From Deltaproteobacteria bacterium (lineage in GTDB: Bacteria > Desulfobacterota > Desulfobacteria > Desulfobacterales > UBA11574), in the NCBI GenBank assembly GCA_019310125.1, contig JAFDEW010000012.1, positions 1-34,357 of the forward strand: a stretch of DNA of 34,357 nt. The letters are read 5' to 3'. Position 1 is the stretch's first letter. Each line of letters starts with the position of its first letter. The notes under the pieces are model-generated. The model was not told where the DNA came from, ran no database searches, and saw only the letters and a list, made by a program, of their open reading frames with translations. Shown here one piece after another: positions 8,595 through 15,734 of the stretch. The position numbers and the translations under genes were made by a program.

Positions 8595-8744
8595 CACGGC
8601 TTCGTAAAAAGTCCAATTCTCGTGTTGCGCTTCATTTCGTGTTCACTGCGGCGTACATAAGTACGCCTCATTCCACAAAATTCGCGACGCCTTTTTATCC
8701 CGAGAGATTTGTTCGGGGGAACTTGAACTTTTTACTTTGCCGTC
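8593..8744. repeat. About 150-bp palindromic element abutting the ahb stop codon
   Basis: The ends are imperfect inverted repeats: GACACGGCTTCGTAAAAAGT at 8593-8612 against the complement of ACTTTTTACTTTGCCGTC at 8727-8744. The centre has a perfect hairpin, GGCGTAC-ATAA-GTACGCC (8650-8667). No protein is encoded. Its first base overlaps the TGA of the upstream gene, so it may form that transcript's 3' end. Confidence 0.7.
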
Positions 8745-8863
8745 TCAATTTTGACCTTTTACAAGTTCATCAACCTTTAACTCTTCAGGATAACAACTTT
8801 AACGATAAAAAAATACACATCTACAAACGGAAGTCGACATATTAACACAAACTTAATATGAAA

Positions 8864-9005
8864 GAGCCAGTTTCAAAATCTTCAATTTTGTCCAATATCA
8901 AGGAAGGCGAAAATTTTAACCACAGGAATACCTGGAGTATTTTGAGGATTAAAATTTGAGCCTGACGCAGAGATTGGGCAAAAGGGGGCGTTTTGAAACT
9001 GGCTC
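8864..9005 (+). repeat. 142-bp palindrome-bounded core repeat (family copy 2)
   Basis: GAGCCAGTTTCAAAA at 8864-8878 is matched by its exact complement at 8991-9005. The interior holds the family core: 8897-8931 (34/35 identical to the copy at 3907-3941) and CGCAGAGATTGGGCAAAA at 8966-8983 (identical to 17335-17352). GAAA flanks both ends (8860-8863 and 9006-9009), a possible 4-bp target duplication. The right end lies 14 bp before the nitrilase start codon. With the element at 8593-8744 it fills the 425-bp spacer; 8745-8863 shows nothing recognisable. Confidence 0.8.
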
Positions 9006-9019
9006 GAAAATCTAAAGAT

Positions 9020-9832
9020 ATGAAAGATGTTCGCATTGCACTCGTTGTCTCTAATTCACCGGTAAACAAAATAAGTAACAATCTCGAGGGGATGGTCAAA
9101 TTGATCAAGGCGTCGAAAAATCAAGGCGCCGCTATTGTTTGTTTCCCTGAGATGAATATCTCGGGGTATAGTAATCATCAGGATATAAATTTGGCAGCAG
9201 AACCCATTCCCGGACCGGCAAGTCGCTATCTTTTAAATTTGGCTCAATGTGAAAAGATTGTCATCCTGGCAGGCATGGTTGAAAGGGATGAAAAGGACCG
9301 GTTATTTGCAAGTCACCTGGTAATAAAACCTGACGGGTTTATAGGCGTCTACCGAAAGCTACACATTTCTCCGCCGGAACGTACGGTTTTAACACCCGGA
9401 AACAACATCCCTCTGTTCCATGCAGAGGGGGTGAATTTTGGTGTCCAGCTTTGTTACGATGCCCACTTTCCCGAGCTTTCCACCCGGATGGCCCTAAAAG
9501 GGGCTGACCTTATCTTCATCCCTCATGCATCTCCGAGAGGAACTCCTGAAGAAAAATACCGATCATGGATGCGTCATTTGCCTGCAAGGGCCTTTGATAA
9601 CAGCCTGTTTATTGTCGCATGCAATCAGACAGGTGAAAATGAAAAAGGGCTCGGATTTCCGGGTATCGCCGTGATCATCGGACCATCCGGCAAAGTTATT
9701 CACAAGGATTTAAGCGGAAAGGAAGGGGTATTATTAGCAACCCTGAAGGCCGAAGACCTGATCCGGGTGCGAAGTCACAGGATGCGATACTTTATCCCGA
9801 ACAGAAGACCTGAGCTTTATGACATCCCATAG
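9020..9832 (+). CDS. Carbon-nitrogen hydrolase (nitrilase superfamily)
   Basis: A 270-residue single-domain nitrilase-superfamily amidase. The catalytic triad is complete: E44 in CFPEMNISGY, K113 in YRKLHISPPE and C145 in QLCYDAHFPE. The family hydrolyses amides such as N-carbamyl amines or omega-amides; the exact substrate cannot be told from sequence or context. The ATG at 9020 (MKDVRIALVVSNSP) fits the usual family start, where beta-strand 1 begins within a few residues. An in-frame TTG at 8993 would put the first codons inside the terminal repeat of the upstream element and is rejected. It stands alone with repeats on both sides. Confidence 0.9.
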   Translation: MKDVRIALVVSNSPVNKISNNLEGMVKLIKASKNQGAAIVCFPEMNISGYSNHQDINLAAEPIPGPASRYLLNLAQCEKIVILAGMVERDEKDRLFASHLVIKPDGFIGVYRKLHISPPERTVLTPGNNIPLFHAEGVNFGVQLCYDAHFPELSTRMALKGADLIFIPHASPRGTPEEKYRSWMRHLPARAFDNSLFIVACNQTGENEKGLGFPGIAVIIGPSGKVIHKDLSGKEGVLLATLKAEDLIRVRSHRMRYFIPNRRPELYDIP

Positions 9833-9904
9833 GGTGTAAATCAAGACTGTGGGTTATTGAAATATCCGCGGCATTTCATAGCATGTCAGAATACGAGATA
9901 CTGG

Positions 9905-10034
9905 AGTAATGGAGTGTTGAGTATAAAACCGGAAAAAGATCTGTTTTTTATTCTTTTACCCTTGTTTCCTCGAATCCAATCACGAATCATATTATTCTTA
10001 TTCCATTACTCCATCACTCCAACACTCCATTACT
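9905..10034. repeat. 15-bp perfect inverted repeat in the nitrilase 3' spacer
   Basis: AGTAATGGAGTGTTG (9905-9919) and its exact complement (10020-10034) flank about 100 bp without coding features. Further ACTCC/CCATTACTCC units repeat just inside the right arm. Nothing else is visible in 9833-10101 except a 9-bp stem at 10054-10088 (TCGGGGATA/TATCCCCGA), which could be a weak 3'-end hairpin of the small minus-strand gene. Confidence 0.6.
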
Positions 10035-10101
10035 TCGGATCAGAAGCGGGACGTCGGGGATAGATTCAAAAATCATGATTATCCCCGAGCATCCCCTACC
10101 G

Positions 10102-10362
10102 TTATCCGCACAGGCGAAGTTCACGCCCGGTAAGCGCCAACATGCCGTTTGGTGTAAACTCTCCGATCATACAGGTAATTTGTTTCATACCTCTGATCAT
10201 TAAGGAACACCAGGCATCGAGCACGTCAAAATGACCGGTTTGAGTTGTAATTATCTCGACAAGATCTGCCTGAATTTTTTGTTTTATTGTTTTTCCTTCG
10301 GAATCTGCATCCCAATTCGACGGTTCTTTGCCCACAACATAAATAATTAGTCCTGATTTCAT
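10102..10362 (-). CDS. 86-aa protein under cobalamin-riboswitch control, unrecognised
   Basis: A small soluble protein beginning MKSGLIIYVVGKEPSNWDAD and ending LTGRELRLCG, with cysteines at 52, 64 and 85 and a GHFDVLDAW stretch around residues 43-51. No signal peptide or membrane segment is seen. The start at 10362 is fixed by a strong GGAGGTG; longer in-frame starts fall inside the upstream terminator hairpin. It is the only gene between a cobalamin riboswitch with attenuator and the next plus-strand gene, so B12 level should directly control it, probably repressing when B12 is abundant. I do not recognise the family; B12 scavenging or handling, or replacing a B12-dependent step, are possibilities from context only. 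Confidence 0.85.
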   Translation of the reverse strand: MKSGLIIYVVGKEPSNWDADSEGKTIKQKIQADLVEIITTQTGHFDVLDAWCSLMIRGMKQITCMIGEFTPNGMLALTGRELRLCG

Positions 10363-10421
10363 ATTTTCACCTCCTTTCATAATATTTTTAGCCCCGCCCA
10401 GGATGCGTAAGCACGCCAAAA

Positions 10422-10459
10422 TAAAAAAGCCCTTCAATCTTTAAAAAGATTGAAGGGCT
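10422..10459 (-). terminator. Attenuator terminator between riboswitch and the 86-aa gene
   Basis: A perfect 15-bp stem (10445-10459 pairing with 10428-10442) is followed on the minus strand by six T residues. It lies downstream of the riboswitch aptamer and 60 nt before the start codon, the classical place for a riboswitch-controlled terminator. An AAGGG just upstream (10478-10482) could compete for the CCCTT of the stem as an antiterminator. Confidence 0.92.
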
Positions 10460-10529
10460 GCACCCAGCTTACTTGACCCCTTTTTTATGTAACCATAACG
10501 CTCTGTAACACCGCAGAGCCACAGTTATC

Positions 10530-10692
10530 TCTAAGGCAGGTCTTCTGACTCCCGGTTCATCCTAATCTCTGCGCCTTCCCATACGGTTAAAACCAGACAG
10601 TGGCATATTGCAGATTTCGTCGCCGGTCACAGCGGCGGGACCGCTTCCGATTCTCACGGAATTCCCTATTAAGCCATGGTTATTGGCACCTT
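10530..10692 (-). ncRNA. Cobalamin riboswitch
   Basis: Read on the minus strand, the conserved blocks of the cobalamin aptamer appear in order: GGTGCC at the 5' side (10690-10685), AATAGGGAA, a GGTG-like GTGAGAATC, GAAGCGGTCCCGCCGCTGTGA, GCCACTGT, GGGAAGGC, and the B12 box-like GATGAACCGGGAGTCAGAAG ending in ACCTGCC (10541-10535). It lies directly ahead of the attenuator hairpin and the 86-aa gene on the same strand, 120 bp downstream of the ald stop, with its own promoter. Ligand binding should favour termination, so expression is expected to rise when adenosylcobalamin is scarce. Confidence 0.97.
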
Positions 10693-10699
10693 TGTAATT

Positions 10700-10728
10700 C
10701 TTTTAAAAAATTTCAAAAAGCCTGTCAA
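10700..10728 (-). promoter_or_regulatory. Putative promoter of the cobalamin riboswitch transcript
   Basis: On the minus strand a perfect TTGACA (10728-10723) is followed after 17 bp by TAAAAG (10705-10700), a 4/6 match to the -10 box. Transcription would start just before the first aptamer block, so the riboswitch gene need not be read through from ald. Confidence 0.6.
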
Positions 10729-10811
10729 GAAAAATAAACAGGGTAAACTTTTTCATAGCCTTTCTTCCATTTTTCCATTTTGATGGGTTGTGGAATTTCC
10801 GAAACGTTAAA

Positions 10812-11924
10812 TTATAACAATGAATCCAGAGGGTCATATTCCAGGCCAAAAGCTTCCGCCACACCTTTATGAGTCACTTTTCCTTTTATAATATTAATAC
10901 CTTTGGCGATGTCCTGATTTTCCCTTGCCGCTTTTTCATACCCTTTGTCAGCAAGTTCCAGTGCATAGGGTAGTGTTGCATTTGTAAGTGCTTTTGTTGA
11001 TGTATATGAAACAGCTCCCGGCATATTCGCCACACAGTAATGTATGATCCCATCGACCTCAAATATGGGTTGGTCATGGGTTGTGGGTTTTGCCGTTTCC
11101 ACACATCCTCCCTGATCAATTGCTACATCTACAATCACCGAACCTTTTTTCATTAACGGTAACATGTCGCGTGTAAGCAATTTGGGTGCCACCGCACCGG
11201 GTATAAGAACCGCACCCACAACAAGATCGGCCTCTTTCAAAATTCTTCGAATAGTCGCCGGACTGGACATGATCGGAAAGCAGTTCTTGGGCATTACATC
11301 GCTGAGATAACGAAGACGTTCAAGATTATTATCGAGCAGATAGACCTTTGCGCCAAGGCCACAAGCTATTTTGGCAGCATTGGTTCCAACGGTGCCGGCA
11401 CCGATAATTAAAACAGTGCCGGAATCTACCCCCGTTACACCACCGAGAAGAATTCCTTTACCGCCAAAAGTTTTTTCAAGGTATTTGGCCCCCTCCTGAA
11501 TAGCCATTTTGCCGGCCACTTCACTCATGGGCATAAGAAGCGGTAAAGAACCGTTCTCCCGCTCCACTGTTTCGTAAGCCACAGCTATAGATCCCGAATC
11601 CACAATCGCCCGGGTAAGTTCCAGTGATGCCGCAAAATGAAAAAATGTAAACAGAATCTGTTCATTTCGTATCATTGGATATTCAACAGGAAGTGGCTCT
11701 TTGACCTTGATTATCATTTGGCATTTCTGGTAAATTTCTTTCGGAGTGCTGCAAATTACCGCACCAGCCTTTATATATTCTCCATCAGAGAAGGCTGAAC
11801 CATCACCCGCGTGGGTTTCAACCAGAACTTCGTGCCCATGTAACCGCATTTGTTCAACACCTGCGGGTGTCAAGGCAACTCGGTTTTCTTTGGTTTTTAT
11901 CTCTTTTAAAACGCCGACTCGCAT
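10812..11924 (-). CDS. ald: Alanine dehydrogenase
   Basis: NAD-dependent enzyme that interconverts L-alanine and pyruvate plus ammonia. The 370-residue length is typical. The N-terminal half has MRVGVLKEIKTKENRVALTP, the catalytic Lys in IIKVKEPLP and the catalytic His in TFFHFAAS. The Rossmann half has VLIIGAGTVGTNAAKIA. The start ATG at 11924 follows a strong AAGGAGG. A TATAAT-like box lies upstream on the minus strand (12041-12036) without a clear -35. The 203-bp spacer toward dnaK also holds short GGTTCAG direct repeats near 11958-11977. It is co-oriented with, but separate from, the riboswitch gene downstream. Confidence 0.97.
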   Translation of the reverse strand: MRVGVLKEIKTKENRVALTPAGVEQMRLHGHEVLVETHAGDGSAFSDGEYIKAGAVICSTPKEIYQKCQMIIKVKEPLPVEYPMIRNEQILFTFFHFAASLELTRAIVDSGSIAVAYETVERENGSLPLLMPMSEVAGKMAIQEGAKYLEKTFGGKGILLGGVTGVDSGTVLIIGAGTVGTNAAKIACGLGAKVYLLDNNLERLRYLSDVMPKNCFPIMSSPATIRRILKEADLVVGAVLIPGAVAPKLLTRDMLPLMKKGSVIVDVAIDQGGCVETAKPTTHDQPIFEVDGIIHYCVANMPGAVSYTSTKALTNATLPYALELADKGYEKAARENQDIAKGINIIKGKVTHKGVAEAFGLEYDPLDSLL

Positions 11925-12069
11925 CTTATCCTCCTTATTACTATTTTGCTAACCGTTCACGGGTTCAGAGGTTCAGGGTTCAACGATTACGGAAGTTAAA
12001 GTATTTGTAACAAAATATTTAAAATTATGGAATAAATTATATAAAATTTATGCAAATTTCTATATAATA

Positions 12070-12106
12070 AAAAATCCCGCGGCACAAAAGTGCACGCGGG
12101 ATTTTT
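12070..12106 (-). terminator. Rho-independent terminator after dnaK
   Basis: An 11-bp perfect outer stem (AAAAATCCCGC/GCGGGATTTTT) is extended by an inner GCAC-AAAA-GTGC. On the minus strand it ends in a T-rich run, 22 bp after the dnaK stop. Confidence 0.9.
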
Positions 12107-12127
12107 ATTACAAAATGTCAGTTGCGG

Positions 12128-14062
12128 TTATTTTTTGTCGTCGTCTTTTACCTCTTCGAAATCAGCATCCACAACATCCTCGTCAGGCGTAGAAGGTCCC
12201 GGCTGTTCAGGTCCTCCTGCTGCATCATCGGCTCCGGCCTGCTGCTGATCTGCCTGGGAAGCCTTCTGATACATGGCCTCGGCCAATTTATGGGAAGCCT
12301 GCATCAACTCTTCGCTCAGGCGTTTGATCTCTGAAACATCATCCCCTTCCATAGCTTTCTTAAGAGGTTCAACGGCAGCTTCAACCTTGCCCTTTGTTTC
12401 AGCATCTACCTTGTCGCCGAGATCTTTTATGGATTTTTCCGTTGAATAGATCAGCGCATCGGCTGAGTTTCGAGCCTCAACCAGCTCCTTTTTCTTTTTA
12501 TCCTCTTCGGCATGAAGCTCGGCATCCTTTATCAATGTGTCGATTTCTTCCTTGGACAAGCCGCTGGAAGCCGTTATTTGTATGGATTGCTCCTTGCCCG
12601 TTGCCATATCTTTTGCCGAAACGTTCACAATTCCGTTGGCATCGATGTCAAACGCCACCTCAATTTGCGGCACACCTCTTGGCGCAGGGGGTATCCCCAC
12701 AAGTTCGAAGCGTCCCAAAGTCTTATTGCCGGTGGCCATCTCCCGCTCTCCCTGCAGCACATGAATAGAGACTGCAGGCTGGTTATCAGCAGCTGTTGAA
12801 AAAGTCTGGCTCTTTTTAGTGGGAATGGTTGTATTCTTTTCGATCAGCCGTGTCATTACACTTCCCAGAGTCTCTATACCCAGGGAAAGAGGAGTAACAT
12901 CGAGAAGAAGAACATCCTTAACGTCCCCTTTCAACACACCGCCCTGAATGGCGGCACCCACGGCAACAACCTCATCCGGGTTAACCCCCTTGTGGGGTTC
13001 CTTGCCAAAAATTTTCTTGACGCGGTCCTGAACCGCAGGCATTCTCGTCATACCACCCACAAGAATCACTTCATTAATATCATTGGTGGACAGCCCTGAA
13101 TCCTTAAGCGCAGTTCGACAGGGGTTTTCAAGTTTGTCCAGCAGGTTGCTGATAAGTCCTTCAAGTTTGGCCCGGGTTATTTTTATGTTAAGGTGCTTTG
13201 GACCGGCAGCATCAGCGGTAATAAATGGAAGATTAACATCCGTTTCCATGGAAGTGGACAGTTCCATTTTTGCTTTTTCAGCAGCTTCCTTCAGTCGCTG
13301 TAAGGCCATTTTATCGTTTCTTATATCAATCCCCTGGTCTTTTTTGAACTCATCTGCCAGGTAATCGATAAGCCGAAGATCGAAATCTTCGCCGCCGAGA
13401 TGGGTGTCACCGTTCGTAGCTTTAACTTCGAAAACCCCTTCGCCGATTTCCAGTATGGAGACATCAAATGTACCGCCACCCAAGTCAAAGACAATAATTT
13501 TTTCTTCCTTTTTCTTGTCAAGGCCATATGCAAGTGATGCGGCAGTAGGTTCATTAATGATCCGTAACACATTAAGACCGGCGATTCTTCCGGCATCTTT
13601 GGTTGCCTGTCGCTGATTGTCATCAAAATAGGCAGGCACGGTTACCACCGCATCGGTAACTTTTTCTCCGAGATATTCTTCGGCCGTGTGTTTGATGTTT
13701 GCCAAAATAAAAGATGATATCTCCGCCGGACTATTTAACTTGCCCCGCATATTTATTCTGAGATCGCCATTTTCTGCCTGTTCAATCTTATAGGGAAGTA
13801 TTTTAATATCGTCCTGTACCTCTTTGGATGAATACTTACGACCGATAAGTCTTTTTACGGCAAAAACCGTGTTCTCAGGATTGGTAATGGCTTGCCGTTT
13901 TGCGATTTGGCCAACCAATCTTTCCCCGTTGTCTGAAACGGCAACGACGGAAGGTGTCGTACGACCTCCTTCGGGATTTGTTATGACTTTTGCTTCGCTC
14001 CCTTCCATGACCGCCACACAGGAATTTGTGGTGCCCAAATCGATTCCAATGACTTTACCCAT
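12128..14062 (-). CDS. dnaK: Chaperone DnaK (Hsp70)
   Basis: ATP-dependent folding chaperone of 644 residues, full length. The nucleotide-binding domain begins [17 protein letters not shown], with [17 protein letters not shown] and [14 protein letters not shown] (phosphate loop) and the [14 protein letters not shown] adenosine motif. The interdomain linker [16 protein letters not shown] precedes the substrate-binding domain, and the C-terminus has the usual acidic tail ending [11 protein letters not shown]. The start has AGGAGG. It follows grpE by 26 bp and ends in its own terminator, so the two form a compact heat-shock operon without dnaJ or hrcA. No CIRCE operator was seen upstream. Confidence 0.99.
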   Translation of the reverse strand: MGKVIGIDLGTTNSCVAVMEGSEAKVITNPEGGRTTPSVVAVSDNGERLVGQIAKRQAITNPENTVFAVKRLIGRKYSSKEVQDDIKILPYKIEQAENGDLRINMRGKLNSPAEISSFILANIKHTAEEYLGEKVTDAVVTVPAYFDDNQRQATKDAGRIAGLNVLRIINEPTAASLAYGLDKKKEEKIIVFDLGGGTFDVSILEIGEGVFEVKATNGDTHLGGEDFDLRLIDYLADEFKKDQGIDIRNDKMALQRLKEAAEKAKMELSTSMETDVNLPFITADAAGPKHLNIKITRAKLEGLISNLLDKLENPCRTALKDSGLSTNDINEVILVGGMTRMPAVQDRVKKIFGKEPHKGVNPDEVVAVGAAIQGGVLKGDVKDVLLLDVTPLSLGIETLGSVMTRLIEKNTTIPTKKSQTFSTAADNQPAVSIHVLQGEREMATGNKTLGRFELVGIPPAPRGVPQIEVAFDIDANGIVNVSAKDMATGKEQSIQITASSGLSKEEIDTLIKDAELHAEEDKKKKELVEARNSADALIYSTEKSIKDLGDKVDAETKGKVEAAVEPLKKAMEGDDVSEIKRLSEELMQASHKLAEAMYQKASQADQQQAGADDAAGGPEQPGPSTPDEDVVDADFEEVKDDDKK

Positions 14063-14088
14063 TTGCTATCCTCCTAATTTAAAATAAT

Positions 14089-14619
14089 CTAGGTACCTTG
14101 TTCATTCTTTTTTTTCTGAGTCGAGTTTTCTTGATTTTCAGGTGCTGTTTTTTTTTTGGATACCACAACCATGGCAGGTCTGAGAAGCCTGTCGTGAATC
14201 ATATATCCTTTTTGCAGCTCTTTTGAAAGGGTCATATTGACACCTTCCACCACCGAACTGTTTTCATGTTTGTCATTAATTGAAGATTCGATGGCACGGT
14301 CCAGGTTGTCAACCACAGGGAGCATTGCTTTCACAAAACTTTCATTGGCAAATTTTCTAAAATCATTCATTTCACGTGCGGAACGCTTTTTGTAATTTTC
14401 AAACTCCGCCGCCAACCTTAACAGCTGGTCATGAGTCTCCGCAGCCTCATTCTTGAGAGATTCTGCCTTTTCCTCCATCTCTTTTAGGGGATCCATGGTC
14501 TCAGTGACATCTTTTTTGTTTGAATCGTTTTTCTCACCTTTCTTGCTTTCACTGATCTTATCTTCACCGGCGGTTTTATCAGCATTCGTATGAATTTTGA
14601 TTTTACTTTTTTTTGCCAT
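14089..14619 (-). CDS. grpE: GrpE nucleotide exchange factor with internal beta-domain deletion
   Basis: GrpE releases ADP from DnaK. The 176-residue protein has a charged N-tail, the long helix region (about 45-115, with RLAAEFENYKKRSAREM and MLPVVDNLDRAIE) and the C-terminal GYMIHDRLLRPAMVVVSK. Compared with E. coli GrpE, the stretch between the TLK motif and the M/LQKGY motif (about 44 residues, much of the DnaK-contacting beta-domain) is missing: here TLSK is followed at once by ELQKGY, around 14218-14226. The frame is open across the junction. The ATG at 14619 is preferred; an upstream in-frame start adds an implausible basic extension. AGGAG lies 13 nt upstream, somewhat far. Confidence 0.93.
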   Translation of the reverse strand: MAKKSKIKIHTNADKTAGEDKISESKKGEKNDSNKKDVTETMDPLKEMEEKAESLKNEAAETHDQLLRLAAEFENYKKRSAREMNDFRKFANESFVKAMLPVVDNLDRAIESSINDKHENSSVVEGVNMTLSKELQKGYMIHDRLLRPAMVVVSKKKTAPENQENSTQKKKNEQGT

Positions 14620-14702
14620 CAGCCGTTGTTTTCTCCTGATTTTTCTTGAATATAGAGTCACCCGATTTTTCATAAAATACGGGCTAATACCAAAATACTA
14701 AA

Positions 14703-14730
14703 AAAATAAGACGATCTATGATATTGTCAA
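14703..14730 (-). promoter_or_regulatory. Putative promoter of grpE-dnaK
   Basis: On the minus strand TTGACA (14730-14725) and TATTTT (14708-14703) are separated by 16 bp, about 85 bp ahead of the grpE start. It looks like a sigma-70 site; no convincing heat-shock sigma consensus or CIRCE element was found. Confidence 0.55.
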
Positions 14731-14855
14731 GGAAGAAAAAGGAATTTTAGATTCTAAGTTCCGGATTTAGTGATTGAATTTTATTGATTTTAAGTATGGT
14801 CGTCGAGAATGGGGGGAGCAGGTGCGGTCAATCATCAATCGTAAGTGGTAGAAAT

Positions 14856-15109
14856 GGTTGTGCACCCTCTATCGAATTTTTTCTGAAATGTAATAAGCCA
14901 AAGGCTTGACCGGGATCGATCCACGACACAGACTGCATTACTTATCGCTGCTTCCTTCCGGACCTGACGAGGTTCGTAACCGTCTGTTGCGCGGCGGCCG
15001 ATCAGATTGGCTCATAGGTTCCCAGGTTAAAACCCTTTAGAGGGGATTCAGCCCCGCATGAAGCGGATTTCGGGAAAAGGGCACCGCTAGCTCCCCGCCT
15101 AGCACAACC
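14856..15109 (-). ncRNA. ffs: Signal recognition particle RNA, long Bacillus-type with Alu domain
   Basis: Scaffold RNA of the signal recognition particle, which binds Ffh and targets membrane and secreted proteins. The minus strand has the near-invariant GTCAGGTCCGGAAGGAAGC of helix 8 (about 14967-14949). Unlike the ~110-nt 4.5S RNA of most Gram-negatives, a 5' domain closely resembles the Bacillus subtilis scRNA Alu region: TGCTAGGCGGGGAGCTAGCG, then AATCCGCT and GAATCCCC. The 3' end has the matching GGGTGCAC. The ends pair perfectly (GGTTGTGC at 15109-15102, GCACAACC at 14863-14856). The length is about 254 nt. An open frame across 15002-15229 is a by-product. Confidence 0.93.
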
Positions 15110-15118
15110 ACAACTATG

Positions 15119-15145
15119 AATATAATCGATATAAAAAAAATTCAA
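15119..15145 (-). promoter_or_regulatory. Putative promoter of the SRP RNA gene
   Basis: On the minus strand TATATT (15124-15119) lies about 9 nt ahead of the predicted RNA 5' end, with TTGAAT (15145-15140) 15 bp further upstream. The position agrees with the 5' end inferred from the terminal helix. Confidence 0.5.
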
Positions 15146-15222
15146 GTTAAAAAAGAAATCGCTTCTCCTACCACAATATAGCCTACAATTCAAACTATCA
15201 CATCTATATTCTGTATTTTTTA

Positions 15223-15249
15223 TTGACATTCATTGCTTCGTATCATAAT
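15223..15249 (+). promoter_or_regulatory. Putative promoter for the lipoprotein-tilS genes
   Basis: TTGACA (15223-15228) and CATAAT (15244-15249) with 15-bp spacing, about 90 bp before the lipoprotein start and divergent from the SRP RNA promoter. An alternative TAATCT at 17-bp spacing overlaps it. Confidence 0.45.
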
Positions 15250-15341
15250 CTTTTTTCAATTATTACAAAATTAAAAATTCGTAACATTTTAGCTTTTTGA
15301 AAAAATCATCGCTTCAGGGCGAAAAAAATGAAAGGCAAATT

Positions 15342-15734
15342 ATGATACGAAAGGCTTTGATTTTATTATTATTATCTTCTTATTTAACAATATTAGGCTG
15401 TGCCGTTTTTATCGCCGGGACAGGAGCTGGAGCAGGTGTATATACCTATGTAAACGGCGAGTTGAAAACATCTTATCAAGCAACGTTTGATGAAACGAAT
15501 CGGACATGTATTGCAGTCCTAAAAAGTCTGGAAATGGAGATAACAGAAAAAACATCAGACAGTATTAAGGCAAAAATAAAAGCCAGACAAACCGACGGAA
15601 CCCCGGTTACAATAAAAACTGCAATGAGAGCACCCGGAACTACCGAGGTTTCCGTCCGATCAGGCATCGTAGGAGTATGGGATAAAAAAGTTTCTGAGCT
15701 TATTCATGCCAGCATCGCACAAAGGCTACAATAA
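15342..15734 (+). CDS. DUF3568-like lipoprotein
   Basis: A 130-residue exported protein. The N-terminus MIRKALILLLLSSYLTILGC is a lipoprotein signal with lipobox ILGC, placing the lipidated Cys at residue 20. The mature part is small and starts with a glycine/alanine-rich stretch (AGTGAGAGVYTYVNGELK) followed by a mixed alpha/beta domain ending in a helix. The Gly-rich start plus YVNGELK followed by a compact domain is typical of DUF3568 proteins, whose function is unknown. The ATG at 15342 is chosen because it follows GAAAGG and begins right at the signal peptide. Its last 29 bp overlap the tilS start, suggesting translational coupling. Confidence 0.82.
   Translation: MIRKALILLLLSSYLTILGCAVFIAGTGAGAGVYTYVNGELKTSYQATFDETNRTCIAVLKSLEMEITEKTSDSIKAKIKARQTDGTPVTIKTAMRAPGTTEVSVRSGIVGVWDKKVSELIHASIAQRLQ

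Noticed and set aside
8591-8845. 84-codon plus-strand frame between ahb and nitrilase genes.
   Set aside because: It is generated by the palindromic element at 8593-8744; no homologous motif or ribosome site.
10362-10437. Longer start for the 86-aa protein, beginning at 10437.
   Set aside because: It would begin inside the attenuator hairpin, while the ATG at 10362 has an ideal ribosome site.
14620-14855. Possible CIRCE or heat-shock sigma site upstream of grpE.
   Set aside because: No TTAGCACTC/GAGTGCTAA pair and no good CTTGAA...CCCCAT arrangement was found.
15002-15229. 75-codon open frame on the minus strand.
   Set aside because: It overlaps the 5' domain of the SRP RNA and its promoter and has no protein-like features.
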